DNA of 64,000 nt from Scytalidium lignicola. Lineage: Eukaryota > Ascomycota > Leotiomycetes. Under the pieces are notes generated by a model. The model did not search any database, was not told the origin of the DNA, and saw only the letters and a program-made list of their open reading frames with translations. Each line of letters starts with the position of its first letter. Within the stretch, counting starts at the first letter, position 1. The DNA lies in NCBI GenBank assembly GCA_002812745.2, contig NCSJ02000215.1, forward strand, positions 1-64,000. The letters run 5' to 3'. The position numbers and the translations under genes were made by a program. This document shows positions 1-11,801 of the stretch, piece by piece.

Positions 1-910
1 TAGTTTAAATAATTTATATTTTGTTTGAATAATAACTTTTTACTTATTACCTCTTTTAATCCTAACTAGATTAAATGTTGATTACAAGTTTAACTTGATG
101 AATATAACAACTCCCTTTAACTTGTCCATTATTAAATTTATTAATAGTAAGGAGTATTAGTCTTTCTTAGTTTTACTATTTAAGTGTTTATAATTATTAC
201 AAGGTTGTCTTAACAAATTATTTCCCTTCTTTATATAATATAATAATACTTTAGCTTTATTATAACCTTCTTTATACAAACCTCTGAGTATTATTTTCTT
301 GAGCAACCATTTCTTTATTATTTTATTCTTAACAAGAGTTGTTTGATAAATTAGTCTATAAGTTAATCTGAATTCCTCTTTAAGCTTTATCTTATGATCT
401 TATGGTTTATACTCAAGTAAGGCTGAATCATCAAGTCTTTCTGTGAATAACCTTAGTTATTTATAATATTCTTTAAGAATATGTTTTAAGGTTTTGTTAA
501 TATGAATAACTTTTAAGAATATTAAACTTTGTTCTTCTTTTAAGAAGGTAATTATACTTGTTCTCTAATTAATTATCAGATTATACTTTCTTATTTATTT
601 GATTCTTAATATTACTTGATATATTCTTAACTATATAACATTAAAGGATATTTTTTCTTAATGATCATTGTTAATCCTTATGTTTAACTTGTAAGTTTAG
701 ATATTAACTGCTCTTTTGATTATATTATTATTTATTAATAATATCAAGTAATTGTCTTTCTTGACTCTTATGCTAAGTCTAAGTTATTTTATAACTTGTT
801 TATTAATGAAGTTTCTTTTAGCTTTTAAATTAATTAAGGCTTTTACTAACTTTTTACATAGTTTTATATTTTTATATAATAAACTTCTACTGTTTATAAA
901 GTAAAGATTA

Positions 911-1060
911 ATCGTCGGCCTCAGGCACTTCGTTCAGCCGACTTTAACTCGCATTCTCTTGTAGTCGGTGGAAGCGGATGTGGTCGGTAAGCGGATGTAG
1001 TCGCTTCTAATTTTTCTATGGGAAACGCATACAAATTAAATACTACCTACCATCACTTTC
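911..1060 (+). repeat. pogo element, left terminal inverted repeat
   Basis: Pairs with 3100-3247 on the opposite strand. The outer about 115 bp are nearly identical; the inner part differs only by C/T and G/A transitions. Inside it a short unit GTCGGT..GCGGATGT occurs twice in tandem (about 963-1003), typical of sub-terminal transposase binding repeats; the binding role is inference. Confidence 0.85.
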
Positions 1061-1093
1061 TGTATTTCAACCATATCCTTTAAACTTATTAGT

Positions 1094-3098
1094 ATGTCTC
1101 CTTCAGCTAGAGAACGCCTTATTGAGGCTAAAAAATGGCTTGTCGATAATCCTGGAGAAAGCCAAAGTGTAATAGCAAAGATATTTAAGGTTAATAAATC
1201 AACCTTGAATATGTTGATTTTGAGGGAAGACCTTGGCCCTTGTGATGGTCAGAACAAGATATTGACAATTAGTCAAGAGAAAGCTGTTTATGCTTTTATT
1301 AAATCATATCTTGAGAATAGACAAGTCCTTACTAAGGAGATTGTATTCAAAGTTATATGTTTTGTTCAAAAACAGCATGGTAAACCTTCACCATCTTTTA
1401 ATTAATTTGGTAAGTGGTGGAAAAAACAGCTTAGCCTTTACAAGATTAAGACTAAACTAATTATACGAAATAGAATCATAGCTTAAGATCATGAGGATGT
1501 CAAAGAGTGGTTTTATAATTATAAAATCATACTTAAGAAGTACAATATTCAAAGGTAGGATTTGTACAATTTCGACGAATTTGGTTTTAGAATTAAATGT
1601 CTTAAAGAAGTAGAAGTGTTAATTCCAATTAAAGTTATTAAGGTATGATATATCCCTTTTATAATTAAAAATGTTAAATTTAATATATAAATAGCTTTAT
1701 TCTTTAAGTCTTGAAAACCAACAATCTATTACTTTAATTAAAACAATCTTTGCAAATGGAAAAGCTTTAATTTCACTTGTTATTATTATTTAAAGCAAAT
1801 ATCATATGAATTCTTGGTATGAAGGAGAGAACCTTGATAGCTTAGAATTAATCTATTTGTCTGAAAATGGATATACAACTGACTATATTAGTCTTCAGTT
1901 TTTACATTACTTTATTTAGCATACAAAAGCAAGTTCTAATAAACCATGGAAATTACTTTTAATGGACAATCAAAGTAGTCATGTCACTCCAGAATTCACA
2001 TTATTAACTACTCAAAACCATGTGGTTCCATTTCCATTTCTAGCATACCTTACCTATTGTATGCAACCTTTGGATGTTAGGATATTTTAACCATATAAAC
2101 ACTAGTATAACAAAGCTGTTCAGAGTGTTATAAAATCTCTTGATTTTGAATATACAATAAGCTCTTTCTTTTGTGATTTAAGTGAAATCCATCAGAAAAC
2201 CTTTACTAGGTTTACTATCCAAAATACTTTTAAAAAAGCTAGTATGTGGCCAGTTAATAAAAAAGCCACTTTTGAGCTTATGGAGAAATATGTCAAGAAA
2301 GACCTTGAAGTTCTTAAAAAGGTAGAACTAGAGTTATTAATACTAGGAACACCTTAAACAATTCGTCAAGTTCAATATCAACTTGATGAATTAAGACTAA
2401 AGATCATGGAAGTTTTAAATTCTCCTTCTTAGTACAAGTTTGAATCTTTTCAACGTAGAACTTAAATAGTATTAGATAAAGGAGAATATACTATATTTCA
2501 TTAAGATACAATATATTAATGACTACAAAAGGTTATGACCAAGAAACCAACTAACCAGAAAAGAATTCAAAAAGGAGGAGAGTTAACTGTTGATTAGGCT
2601 CAATCTGTTATCATAGAGAAAGAATATAAAGCAATAGAGAAAGCAACCAATAAGGAGGCTAGAATACTACGTCAGATAGTTAATAAGAAGAAGAAGGAAC
2701 AGAAAGCTGCTTGGGTAGCTTGGAGAGCAAAGGAAAAGCTCAGGAAGAAGGTAATCAAGGAGCTTTCTTCTAATATGTTAGGTGAGCTTAACTTATATAA
2801 AGAGCATAATCCACTACTATTTCCAAAACTAGGGAAGGAGTTAATTGAGGCTAAATTAACAGTTATACTAACAGAAGATCAGTACAAACCACAAGGAATA
2901 GTTATATATGATAGCATTTCCACAGAGGTCAAAGAAGTTGTGGAATAAAAGGGGGAGTAAGAAATGGAGCAAGAGGAAGAGGAAGACTTCATATGCTTTA
3001 ATTTAAGTACAAATATGGAGTATAACTACAATTCAAGCGATTCAGAAAGTTCATTAGGTTCAGGTGATTCAGATGAGGAAGGATATTTTGTATTGTAA
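1094..3098 (+). pseudogene. pogo/Fot1-like DDE transposase, inactivated by stops
   Basis: Two exons read in frame, 1094-1642 and 1695-3098, joined by a 52-nt GT-AG intron. The start is an N-terminal helix-turn-helix of the psq type (residues about 1-45, with SQSVIAKIFKVNKSTLNMLI) followed by a CENP-B-type helix-turn-helix. The catalytic domain shows the first Asp in NFDEFGF (about 1568), the second in LLMDNQSSH (about 1956-1982) and the third in QPLDV (about 2062), the DD(35)D pattern of pogo. The C-terminus is lysine-rich and then acidic/serine-rich. About fifteen in-frame TAA/TAG codons, mostly at positions where Gln would fit (CAA/CAG to TAA/TAG), make it non-functional; no indel is needed to read it. 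It could have moved non-autonomously. Confidence 0.88.
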
Positions 3099-3099
3099 T

Positions 3100-3247
3100 A
3101 AGTAATGATGAGTAGTATTTAATTTGTGTACGTTTCCCATAGAAAAATTAGAAGCGACTACATCCGCTTACCGACTACATCTGCTTCCACCGACTACAAG
3201 AGAATGCAAGTTAAAGTCGGCTGAACGAAGTGCCTGAGGCCGACGAT
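3100..3247 (-). repeat. pogo element, right terminal inverted repeat
   Basis: Inverted copy of 911-1060, ending GGCCGACGAT next to the TA at 3248-3249. It contains the same two GCGGATGT-type sub-terminal units with one transition (CATCTGC for CATCCGC). Confidence 0.85.
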
Positions 3248-4083
3248 TAACATTTCTAACATTGTTGACTAATATGTTATCTTTGATTTCTAGATCTTCA
3301 ACATTCTCTTAAAGTTTCTCAAATAATGTTATTTGTCTTTTTATAAGATCTCTTAACTTTAGTCTATTTAAACTTTTATTATTCATGAATGTATATACAT
3401 TTTATACTTATTTTGCTATTTCATTTCCAAGGCATTTCTTTATTTTAATAATAAAGATATTACTTTCTTTAAGAATTCTTCTTACAGAATTTAAAGAGTA
3501 CATTATTATTTCTTAATTGAATTATTAATTGATCCTTTGTATTAACTCATCTTCTTCTAGTAATATTATAAATAACTTCAAAAGTAGTAAATCTTCTTTT
3601 AGTTTATTAACTATAAGTAACACTTTTACATCTTAATTAACTTGTTCAATAACAATCTTAACAAGTTCCTTTTATTCTTGTTAAGCATAGTATAACTTAA
3701 CTTCAGACAATTGTTCTACTGATTTTCTTAGACCTCAGATTTCTTTATATTATGTTTTTACCTTTGTTTGATCTTGTTAAAAGGTTATTATTAGAAGTCT
3801 TTCTTATTGTAAGTTATATTATCCTTATATGATATAACTTAATCCTTCTTCTATTACTATCCAGACATCCTTAAGCATTTAGTTAAAGTTGTTTTAAATA
3901 CAAGTTCTTTTTNACTAACAAGAGAAACTTATATATTCCTTTCTTTATAACAATGCTTTGAAGATTAGTCTTGTAAACTAGAATAAGATTTTCAAGATTA
4001 AATTCTTATTCTTTAACAATTATTTCCTCTTATTATATAGTTTTATGAAGTTAACTTCTGTTTAAGATTTTCTATCCTCTTAG

Positions 4084-4304
4084 TGTTAAGAACTTGAAGG
4101 CAGATCCTCAAAGCTGTATTGTAGTAGCAGAGGAGACTTGCTTAGTCATCTTTAGGATAATGAAGTCATGTACTTACTTGTATATTAACATTACTAAGAG
4201 GAGAAGAGCTTTTCAAGAATTAGTTTGTATAATACATATACCTTATCCTCTTGCATTCTAACGTTGGTTCATTGTTTAGAATTAACTGTTTATAATCCCT
4301 AACA
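4084..4304 (+). repeat. Gypsy A 5' LTR
   Basis: 221 bp, TGTTAAG to CCTAACA. It matches 11581-11801 over its whole length with mainly C/T and G/A differences. The five bases before it (CTTAG) do not reappear after the 3' LTR (GACTA). Confidence 0.85.
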
Positions 4305-7300
4305 TTCTAATTCTTCTTTTCAAAGATAACTTGTTGATGTCAAGGATAATGAGGACTTGAGCAGATTACTTAGTTATTATATTGGGGAATATATCCTCTA
4401 AAAGTGAACAGAATACTTAACCAGACACTATAAGGCTAAATGAAGAACTTATCTAGCCTGAACTTACAAGGAATACTATGGTTATCATAGGAAATGATGG
4501 TAAAACTACAAGCTTACCTTCTACTCTTAAAGAGTAATAACAATTGATCTGAGAACTTGAGGAAAAAAACACAGAACTGGAATATTAGTATAATACAAGG
4601 GATATAACAATGATAAAGGTAGAAAACCAAGTATAAGAACTCTTATAATAACAAGAAAGGATAAAGGCTTACTTAGAATAACTATTACTTACATTAAATC
4701 CTTAAACTCAAGAATTATTAAGGTACTTAGTTTTAAGACTTAACAAGGAGTACTTGATGATAACCTGAATTACCTTGACAGTAAACCTCTTTCTAAACAC
4801 AAAGTCTTATAAGACAAAATACTAATATATATCCTCATTAAAGCCTTTCATAAGAAGATCCTTGAAGGAATACTATGATTTCATAAACTTTTACAAGCTT
4901 GAATTCTACATATTCTTGTATAATTATGTTAATAACTTAGATAAGATTGTATATAGGATAAGATACTTATTTAATATCTTAAAGTCAAAATGGAAGTATA
5001 AGGAAAGAGTAAAGACAAAGGACTTAACAACATGAAAAGGATTTAAAAAAAACAATGCTTAGTACATTAGGAAATGAAAACAACTAAGAGATAAAGATAG
5101 TAAATGAATATAATAAAGTAATATTATGTATAAAATAACCAGTTAAAGTTTTTGTATAATACTTAAACATTCTTGAAGAGTAAATGTTAAGTATGTTAAA
5201 TGAACATAAGAGAAACAACTTATTTACAAAGTTATTCTCTTCTTTTAAAGAAAAGATCATGAATTATAATAAACTCTTAAAGACTTGTAAAGAACTAATT
5301 ACTATAATGATATAACTGTAACAAAATAAGGTAAACTGGAAAGTAAGAAGTAAACACTAGAATAATAAGAAGTAATAAGATGATAATACAAAAGGGAAAT
5401 ACTAGAGTAAATCTTTAAAAGAACATTTTAAGTTCTTAATCTAATAACAAGATGATTACTTAAGAGGACAATAACTATTACTTATGTCAAGGGTAAATAA
5501 GATAAGTATATATTACTGTTTTAAATATGACAAGATAAGTCATTACATGTTAGAATACTATTTATCTACTATATTGACTATCCTTTAAAGAACTTACTTT
5601 GCTTATGACAAGTTAAACTACATAACCTTTTATTGTCTTAACAAGAACAAATCAGGATAATTACAACTTATCCAAGGAAATGTTAAAGTTTAAGAGATAT
5701 TATAACCTTAGCCTTGTTGGACATTATACTTAAGAGATCTTATAAGAAGATGAGGTAAGATAAATGATTAATAATAGAAGATTTACTCTAAGTTAAGGAT
5801 TAAGAAGGTTAATAGCAAATTAAACTAATGTTAATAGATAATAAAGTATAAACAAATGTAATTATAATAAAGTTAACTTAAATGTATAAATAACAAGATG
5901 ATAAGTTATTATACTTAAGCCTTCAAATAATAAATAGATTCCCTTTGCTTATTCATAATTATTACTAAGTAAAGATTTAAAGATAAGATTCTTATAATAA
6001 GACTTAGTCATCAACCTATTAACTTATTGTTATTAACATTACCTTATTAATAAAATACTTAATAATATTAAGTAAACCTTAACTAAAAGCTACAAACTCA
6101 CTTATTGATTAGCTTATAAAAANCATAAAAATACTAACTTATAAAGTTACAATATAAGATCTTGTTAGCAAAACAATTTGTAATAATGTTAAACAAGGAA
6201 GAAAATACACCTTTATTTAAAGCCTTCTTCATAATAATAAAACTTATACTTAATATGTACACTTTTGTAATAATTAAGGGGGAATTACAATACTAAGCAA
6301 ATATTATACTTGACAAATATTAAGACTTTTAAGATGTTTTTAATAATAAAGAAGTAAGAAAGTTTTAAGAAGAAGATAAGCTTAAGTATACTATTAAACT
6401 TTAAGAAGGCATTACCTCCTCTTGGAAACTTATTTATTTTTTAGCAAAAAAGGAGATGGAAGTTTTAAAGGAATATATTTACAATGTGTTAGAAAAAGGG
6501 TAGATCTAACGATTTACTAGCCTTATAAGAGTTTTAATTCTATTTATCCTTAAGAAGAATAACTGCCTTTGACTTTGTGTTGATTACTAAGGCCTTAATA
6601 AGATTATTATCAAAAATCAAATACTTTTACTGTTAATCAATAAGATATTAGACCTTTTAGGCTTGGTTATAATATTCACAAAGTTAAACTTGAAAGATAT
6701 ATACTATTGTATTTGGATCTAGGAAGGAGATAAGTAGAAGACAATATTCTAAACATGTTATAACCATTATAAGTATTATATAATGTTATTCAAGCTATGT
6801 AATGCCCTTACAACCTTTTAACAATACATTAACAAGGCTTTAATAGGACTTGTAAACATGATTTACATTATTTACCTAGATAACATTTTCATTTTCTTAA
6901 AGAATGTAAAAGAGTACCTTTAACATATATAATAAATGCTTGAATAGTTATATTAGTACTGTTTATTTGTTAATCTAGTTAAGTATGATTTTAATATTCA
7001 ATTAATAAAGTTCTTAGGTTATGTTATTAACAAAGGAGGTATAATAATAAAGTAAAGCTAAGTTAGTATTATCCATGACTAACTTATCCTTATCTTTTAT
7101 AAGGATATTCAAATATTCTTAAGGTTTACTAATTTTTATCAACGATTTATCAAGAATTATTCTAAGGTAATTATAACTTTAACAGACTTGTTAAAAGGAA
7201 TAAAGAAGAGAAGGAAGTTTAGACTATTTGAATTCTTAACATTAGTATAAAGAGTATTTGACAAACTTAAGGTTATATTCTAAGAAGCTTTAATCCTTAT

Positions 7301-9700
7301 GTATTTTGTACTAAGATTACTTATAATAGTAAAAACTAATATGTTTAAGTTTGCTGTTAAAGTAATATTATCTTAGCTTATATCTGATGATATACAATAG
7401 CATTCTGTTNATTTTTTACTTGAAAAAACTTAATATAATATAACAAGTATATAAGATATATAACTAAGAATTGTTAATTATTATACTAGTATTTAAGTAG
7501 TAAAAGCATTACCTTACTTATACCTCCTCAACAATAATAATGAAAACAAATTATAATAACTTGAAAAAGTTTATAAATAAGGAGAAACTTAACAGTAAAC
7601 AAATATATTAAATTTAAAAGTTAACTAAGTTTGATTTTAAGATTGAGTATTAACTAAGGAAAAGTAATTCTACTAATGTATTATCATGATAACTAGACTA
7701 TAAACTTAAGTTGAATAAGGTAATAAAAGACTTACTCTTAACACTAAGAAAGAAATTAAGAAGGATATTCCTTATGATAATTATAAACATAACTTATTAA
7801 TATAAAAAGGCAAAAGCCTTAAAGAGTAAGAAGACAAAGAAACTCTTAAAGGATAAGGTTCTTAAGTCTAGTTAATTACTAAGGCTTACACAATTATAAG
7901 TAATCTTAGACCAAGTAAGATACTTAAGAGTTAATAAAATAAATAACATAATAATGATGTTTAACCTTGTTGTTAAGACTAGTGATTATAAACACTTTAT
8001 CTTACAAGTATATATTAGAATAATAACAATACTTAAAATGATATATAAACCTCCTTCTGAATTAATAACTTCCTTAATCTAAAACTTATAATAAGAGGAT
8101 GCTTTTATTTAAGGATAACAATAGAAATCAATCCAGGACAAGAGGAAGTTAGCTAAAGATGTTAAGAAAGGTTAATGTTGTTATAATAATGTCTTAGAGA
8201 AGAGAATAAATCCTTTGAGCATAAATATAATAACCTTTTAAGGGTTTGGTCAGAAAGAAGCTTAAAAGAGTAATATAAAGTTAAGAAGTTAAAGAAAATC
8301 ATAAAATAAGCTTATGACCTTAAAAGAGAACAAAGTAAAAGATATTATAAAAGTAAATGATAATAATAATAAAAGTAATAACAATGAAGACAATGTTAAG
8401 TAGTAATAGAAGTTAGACAAGACAAGAATGTTATACTACAAAGGCAAAGTTTATATTCTAGACAATGAAGCTTTAAGAGCTAAGATACTGACGATAAACT
8501 ATAATAACCTGATAATAAGTCATTTAAGGGTATTCAAAACTCTTAAGTTGATATAATGTAAGTATTACTAACTGAACATGAAGAAAGATATATAATGTTA
8601 AGTAAGAACTTGTATAGTTTGCTAGTACATAACAACAAGGAGATATTATCTATATAAGACATTTAAGCCTTTACTAATACTCTAAGGATTGTAAAGAGAG
8701 ATTATAATAGATTTTATTACAAACTTACTTGTTTGTAAATAGAATAAAATGAAGTATAATATATACTTAATAATCATTGACAAATTAACAAAAATAACAA
8801 GGTATATACCTTGTATAAAAACTATTATAACAATTAGACTTATAAAACTGTTTATATAATAAATTGTTAAAGATTTTAATATACTAAAAGGAATTATATT
8901 AGACAAAGGCTTATAGTTCATTAATAATTTTTAAACATCTTTATGTTTTTACCTGAAAATCTAATATAACTTGATGATAGCATTTTACCCTCAAGGTGAT
9001 AAACAAATAAAAGTTCAGAACTAGACCTTAGAACATTACTTACAAGTCTTTATAAATTACAAGTAAAACAATTAGGTAATACAGTTAATATTAACTAAAT
9101 TCACATATAATAACAATGTTTATTTGTCTACAAGAATAACTCCTTTTCAGTTTATATACAACTTCAACTTAAAGATTTGTATACATATTAAGGATAATAT
9201 CTAAGAAGAAAAGGTAATTATTGTGTATAAAAGAATAGAATTATTAAGAGAAGTAAGAGAAGTGATAGTAGAACATTTAGAAAAGGCTAAGGAAGTTCAG
9301 AAAAAANTACTATAACAAAAAANCAAAAGTTTATAACTTTTAAAATAAAAGATATAGTAATGTTATTAATAAAGAACTTATAACAGTAAAGACTTAATAA
9401 GAAGTTATTAAACTAATATTTAAGACTGTTCAAGATTACTAAGATAACAAGTAATAGTTTAACTTATAAATTAAAACTATTACTAACATGGAAAATCTAC
9501 TTAGTCTTCTATATCTCTTTATTAAAGCCTTATTATTATTGTGTAAATATTATATTAGAACCTTTACTAGAAGTTGTAAATGGACAAGAAGAGTAAGAGG
9601 TTGAATTGATTTTAAACTATAAAGATAAAAANGGTAAAATGATAATACTTAGTAAAATAAAANGGAGTATTCTTATGTAAACAATACATAGAAATTATAA
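4305..9700 (+). pseudogene. Gypsy A gag-pol relic
   Basis: No open frame longer than a few dozen codons survives, but ordered motifs do. The knuckle reads CFKY....HYMLEY in place of the CCHC pattern. The reverse transcriptase keeps LCVDY, GLNKI, FTKLNLKD and IIYLDNIFIF; the second catalytic Asp of YLDD is Asn, a G-to-A change. The integrase keeps DKLTKITRYIP and an H-x-x-H region upstream. The chromodomain keeps PLLEVVNGQEE followed by a stop where Trp is usual, then EVELILNYKDK. Stops are TAA/TAG at Gln- and Trp-like positions. I did not try to place protease or RNase H. Confidence 0.7.
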
Positions 9701-11580
9701 GTATATTTAGGAAATGCAAAGAAATTAATTAAGAATTATTAAAATAATCTGAAAACAATAAAGCCTTATTAATAACATAAAGATGTAAAGAAACTTAATT
9801 ATATAAAAAGGAGAAGACTTTGAAAATCTTAAAAGAAAACCTAAGTAATGATACAACTTTAATAATTATCTCAAGTATAACCTTTGCTTTTTTATAATGT
9901 AATGCCTGATAAGGGGCTAAGATTAGTAAAGAGAACAATAAGCTTTATAATATGAATAAGCTTAACAAGAACAAATTCATTATTATCATTGTTGTTATTG
10001 TTATTATATTGAAGTTTATAATAAGAATACTTATAAGAAGGAGTCAACATTACTTATAACTTACTTATATTAGTTTGATATGTACAAGATGTAAGTATAA
10101 CTTAAGAGGATAATGTAATAACAATATAAGAAGCAGAAGTAACTTAATAAGTATAAGACAAAAGGATTATAAAGATAACAACATAATAACTAAGAGTAAA
10201 CATAAGCTTAGCATAAGAAGAAGAAATAATAAGGGTTAATATAGTATAACAACCTTGTATAAGACAAGCTTGTTATATAAAAAGAGTGTTTACTGAAGTA
10301 ATGGTTATTATAACCTGATCAGAAAACTTGTCTTTATTATTCAAGGTAATTATATTCTCTTTATATGAATCCTCTATATAGTAAATAGAGGATTCTCCTT
10401 TAATACTCTTAAAAACATCTTGATAATCATCTTCATTGTTATTAAGGTTAAGAGAAGTTAGCATATTAATATTATTATCATCATCATTGAAATTCTTATC
10501 CTTTTCATCATTAGTATATTCCTTTATAATATTTTTATTTTTATAATAAATATATATAACAAAGAGGTTAGCTTAAGAAATAATTAGGAAAAGGAAACTA
10601 AAAGTAATAAGAAAAGACTTACTTAATATTACAATATATCAAGGATACTTATTAACATCTTATTAAGAGATCTTGTAGTTTTATAATACTTAGCATAATA
10701 AGAGGCTAAAAGTACAAAGCCTTTTTTAACTTAATGATTATAAAGCTTTACACACTTCATAAACTCCTTTTAGTATAGTTTGAGATATATGACAAGTTAA
10801 CATTATTTTACACTTGGTATTATAATGATGACATGATTTAAAAGATTAAGTAAGAGGTTAAAGTGTATAACAAATAAAGGAAGAATAAGAAGACAATACT
10901 TATACATCTTATTACATCAAATATATACTATATCACTTATATGCATTATACATTATAATCTTGATATGTTTAACTATTTCTTCATATAATGAAGATAACA
11001 AAGGTGAACAAGTTCTAAGTTTACACTAAGTACACAAAGAAACAAGATGTTAAGGTTAAATAACACTATTAACATAAAATAAATTAGTATATGGATAGTA
11101 TGAAAAGGAAATATGTATAAGGATTTATGTTAAAGTATAGATCATGTAATATATTGTAATGTTTAAAGGCAAGGATAATAAGGAGAAAAGGATGAAAAGT
11201 TAAAGGTATAAAAGGAATATTTATACATATGTATATACTGATAAGATTACCAAATCATGATAAATAATTATAATATCAAAGGCTTTATTAATTATATTGT
11301 TAAAGGAACCTCACCAGATTACTGATGTTTAATATCATAACAAAGTAAGTAAATCTTAAAATTTCTTAACTTAACAATCTCCTTAATCTTATTAAGTAAT
11401 ATGTTAAAGAAGTAATACAAAACCTTATTATAAGAACAAAGGTAGTTTGAAGGATATATTCCTAGCATAACAAAGTAAAGGCTATATCCCCTGACCAAAG
11501 GATTAATAGCTCTTTGCTAGTAAAACCTTGTATAAAAGATTATTAACTCTTAAGGGCAAGAATCTAAAAGAAGGAGATAA
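9700..11580. other. AT-rich non-coding tail of gypsy A
   Basis: About 1.9 kb between the chromodomain relic and the 3' LTR. I see no recognisable motif in it. It is unusually long for a gypsy 3' untranslated region and might hide a further insertion too mutated to recognise. Confidence 0.5.
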
Positions 11581-11801
11581 TGTTAAGAACTTGAAGGTAA
11601 ATCCTCAGAGTTGTATTATAATAACAGAGGAGATCCACTTAGTCATCCTTAGAGTAGTAAAGTTATGTATTTATTTGTACATTAACATTACTAAGAGGAG
11701 AAAAGCTTTTCAAGAATTAATTTGTACAATATACACACCTTATCCTCTTACATCTCGACGTTAGTTTGCTGTCTAAGACTAACTGTTTATAATCCTTAAT
11801 A
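11581..11801 (+). repeat. Gypsy A 3' LTR
   Basis: 221 bp, the pair of 4084-4304. It ends CCTTAATA where the 5' copy ends CCCTAACA, that is, the terminal CA has become TA by a C-to-T change. Confidence 0.85.

Larger units (their letters stand above)
911..3247 (+). mobile_element. pogo/Fot1-type DNA transposon with long terminal inverted repeats
   Basis: A 2337-bp element bounded by TA dinucleotides at 909-910 and 3248-3249, the standard Tc1/mariner/pogo target duplication. The ends begin ATCGTCGGCC and are inverted repeats at least 115 bp long; counting only transitions as mismatches they extend to about 150 bp. Between them is one transposase gene interrupted by stops. It sits inside the minus-strand gypsy B copy and splits it at a TA, so it is younger than that copy. 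The ends stay GC-rich and well matched while the surroundings are heavily AT-shifted, so this element is much less mutated than its host. Confidence 0.9.
1..4083 (-). mobile_element. RIP-degraded Ty3/gypsy retrotransposon, family B, copy 1 (partial, interrupted)
   Basis: Read on the minus strand, 3250-4083 and then 1-908 align collinearly with about 60455-62199 of the plus-strand element at the other end of the window. The stretch covers the region between gag and reverse transcriptase and runs into the reverse transcriptase. Removing the pogo insertion leaves about 1744 bases against about 1745 in the other copy. The DNA is extremely AT-rich and has no usable frame, as expected for RIP. The copy is cut by the window start, split at a TA by the pogo element, and ends at 4083 against the LTR of gypsy A. 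No LTR of this copy is in the window. Confidence 0.75.
4084..11801 (+). mobile_element. Full-length RIP-degraded Ty3/gypsy chromovirus-type retrotransposon, family A
   Basis: A 7.7-kb element bounded by two 221-bp direct repeats beginning TGTTAAGAAC. Reading degraded plus-strand frames gives, in order, a gag-like zinc knuckle with Cys-to-Tyr changes (about 5490-5560), reverse transcriptase with CVDY and a YLDN box (about 6560-6930), integrase with H/C and D..TK..RY features (about 8450-9350) and a chromodomain-like tail (about 9565-9660). A purine-rich AAAGAAGGAGATAA sits just before the 3' LTR, as a polypurine tract should. The order RT-integrase-chromodomain places it among Ty3/gypsy chromoviruses. 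It cannot be active: every frame is full of TAA/TAG. Confidence 0.85.

Noticed and set aside
8682..8921. 79-codon minus-strand frame in the AT-rich region
   Set aside because: It is antisense to the integrase relic of gypsy A and its Ile/Tyr/Leu content is a product of AT composition.
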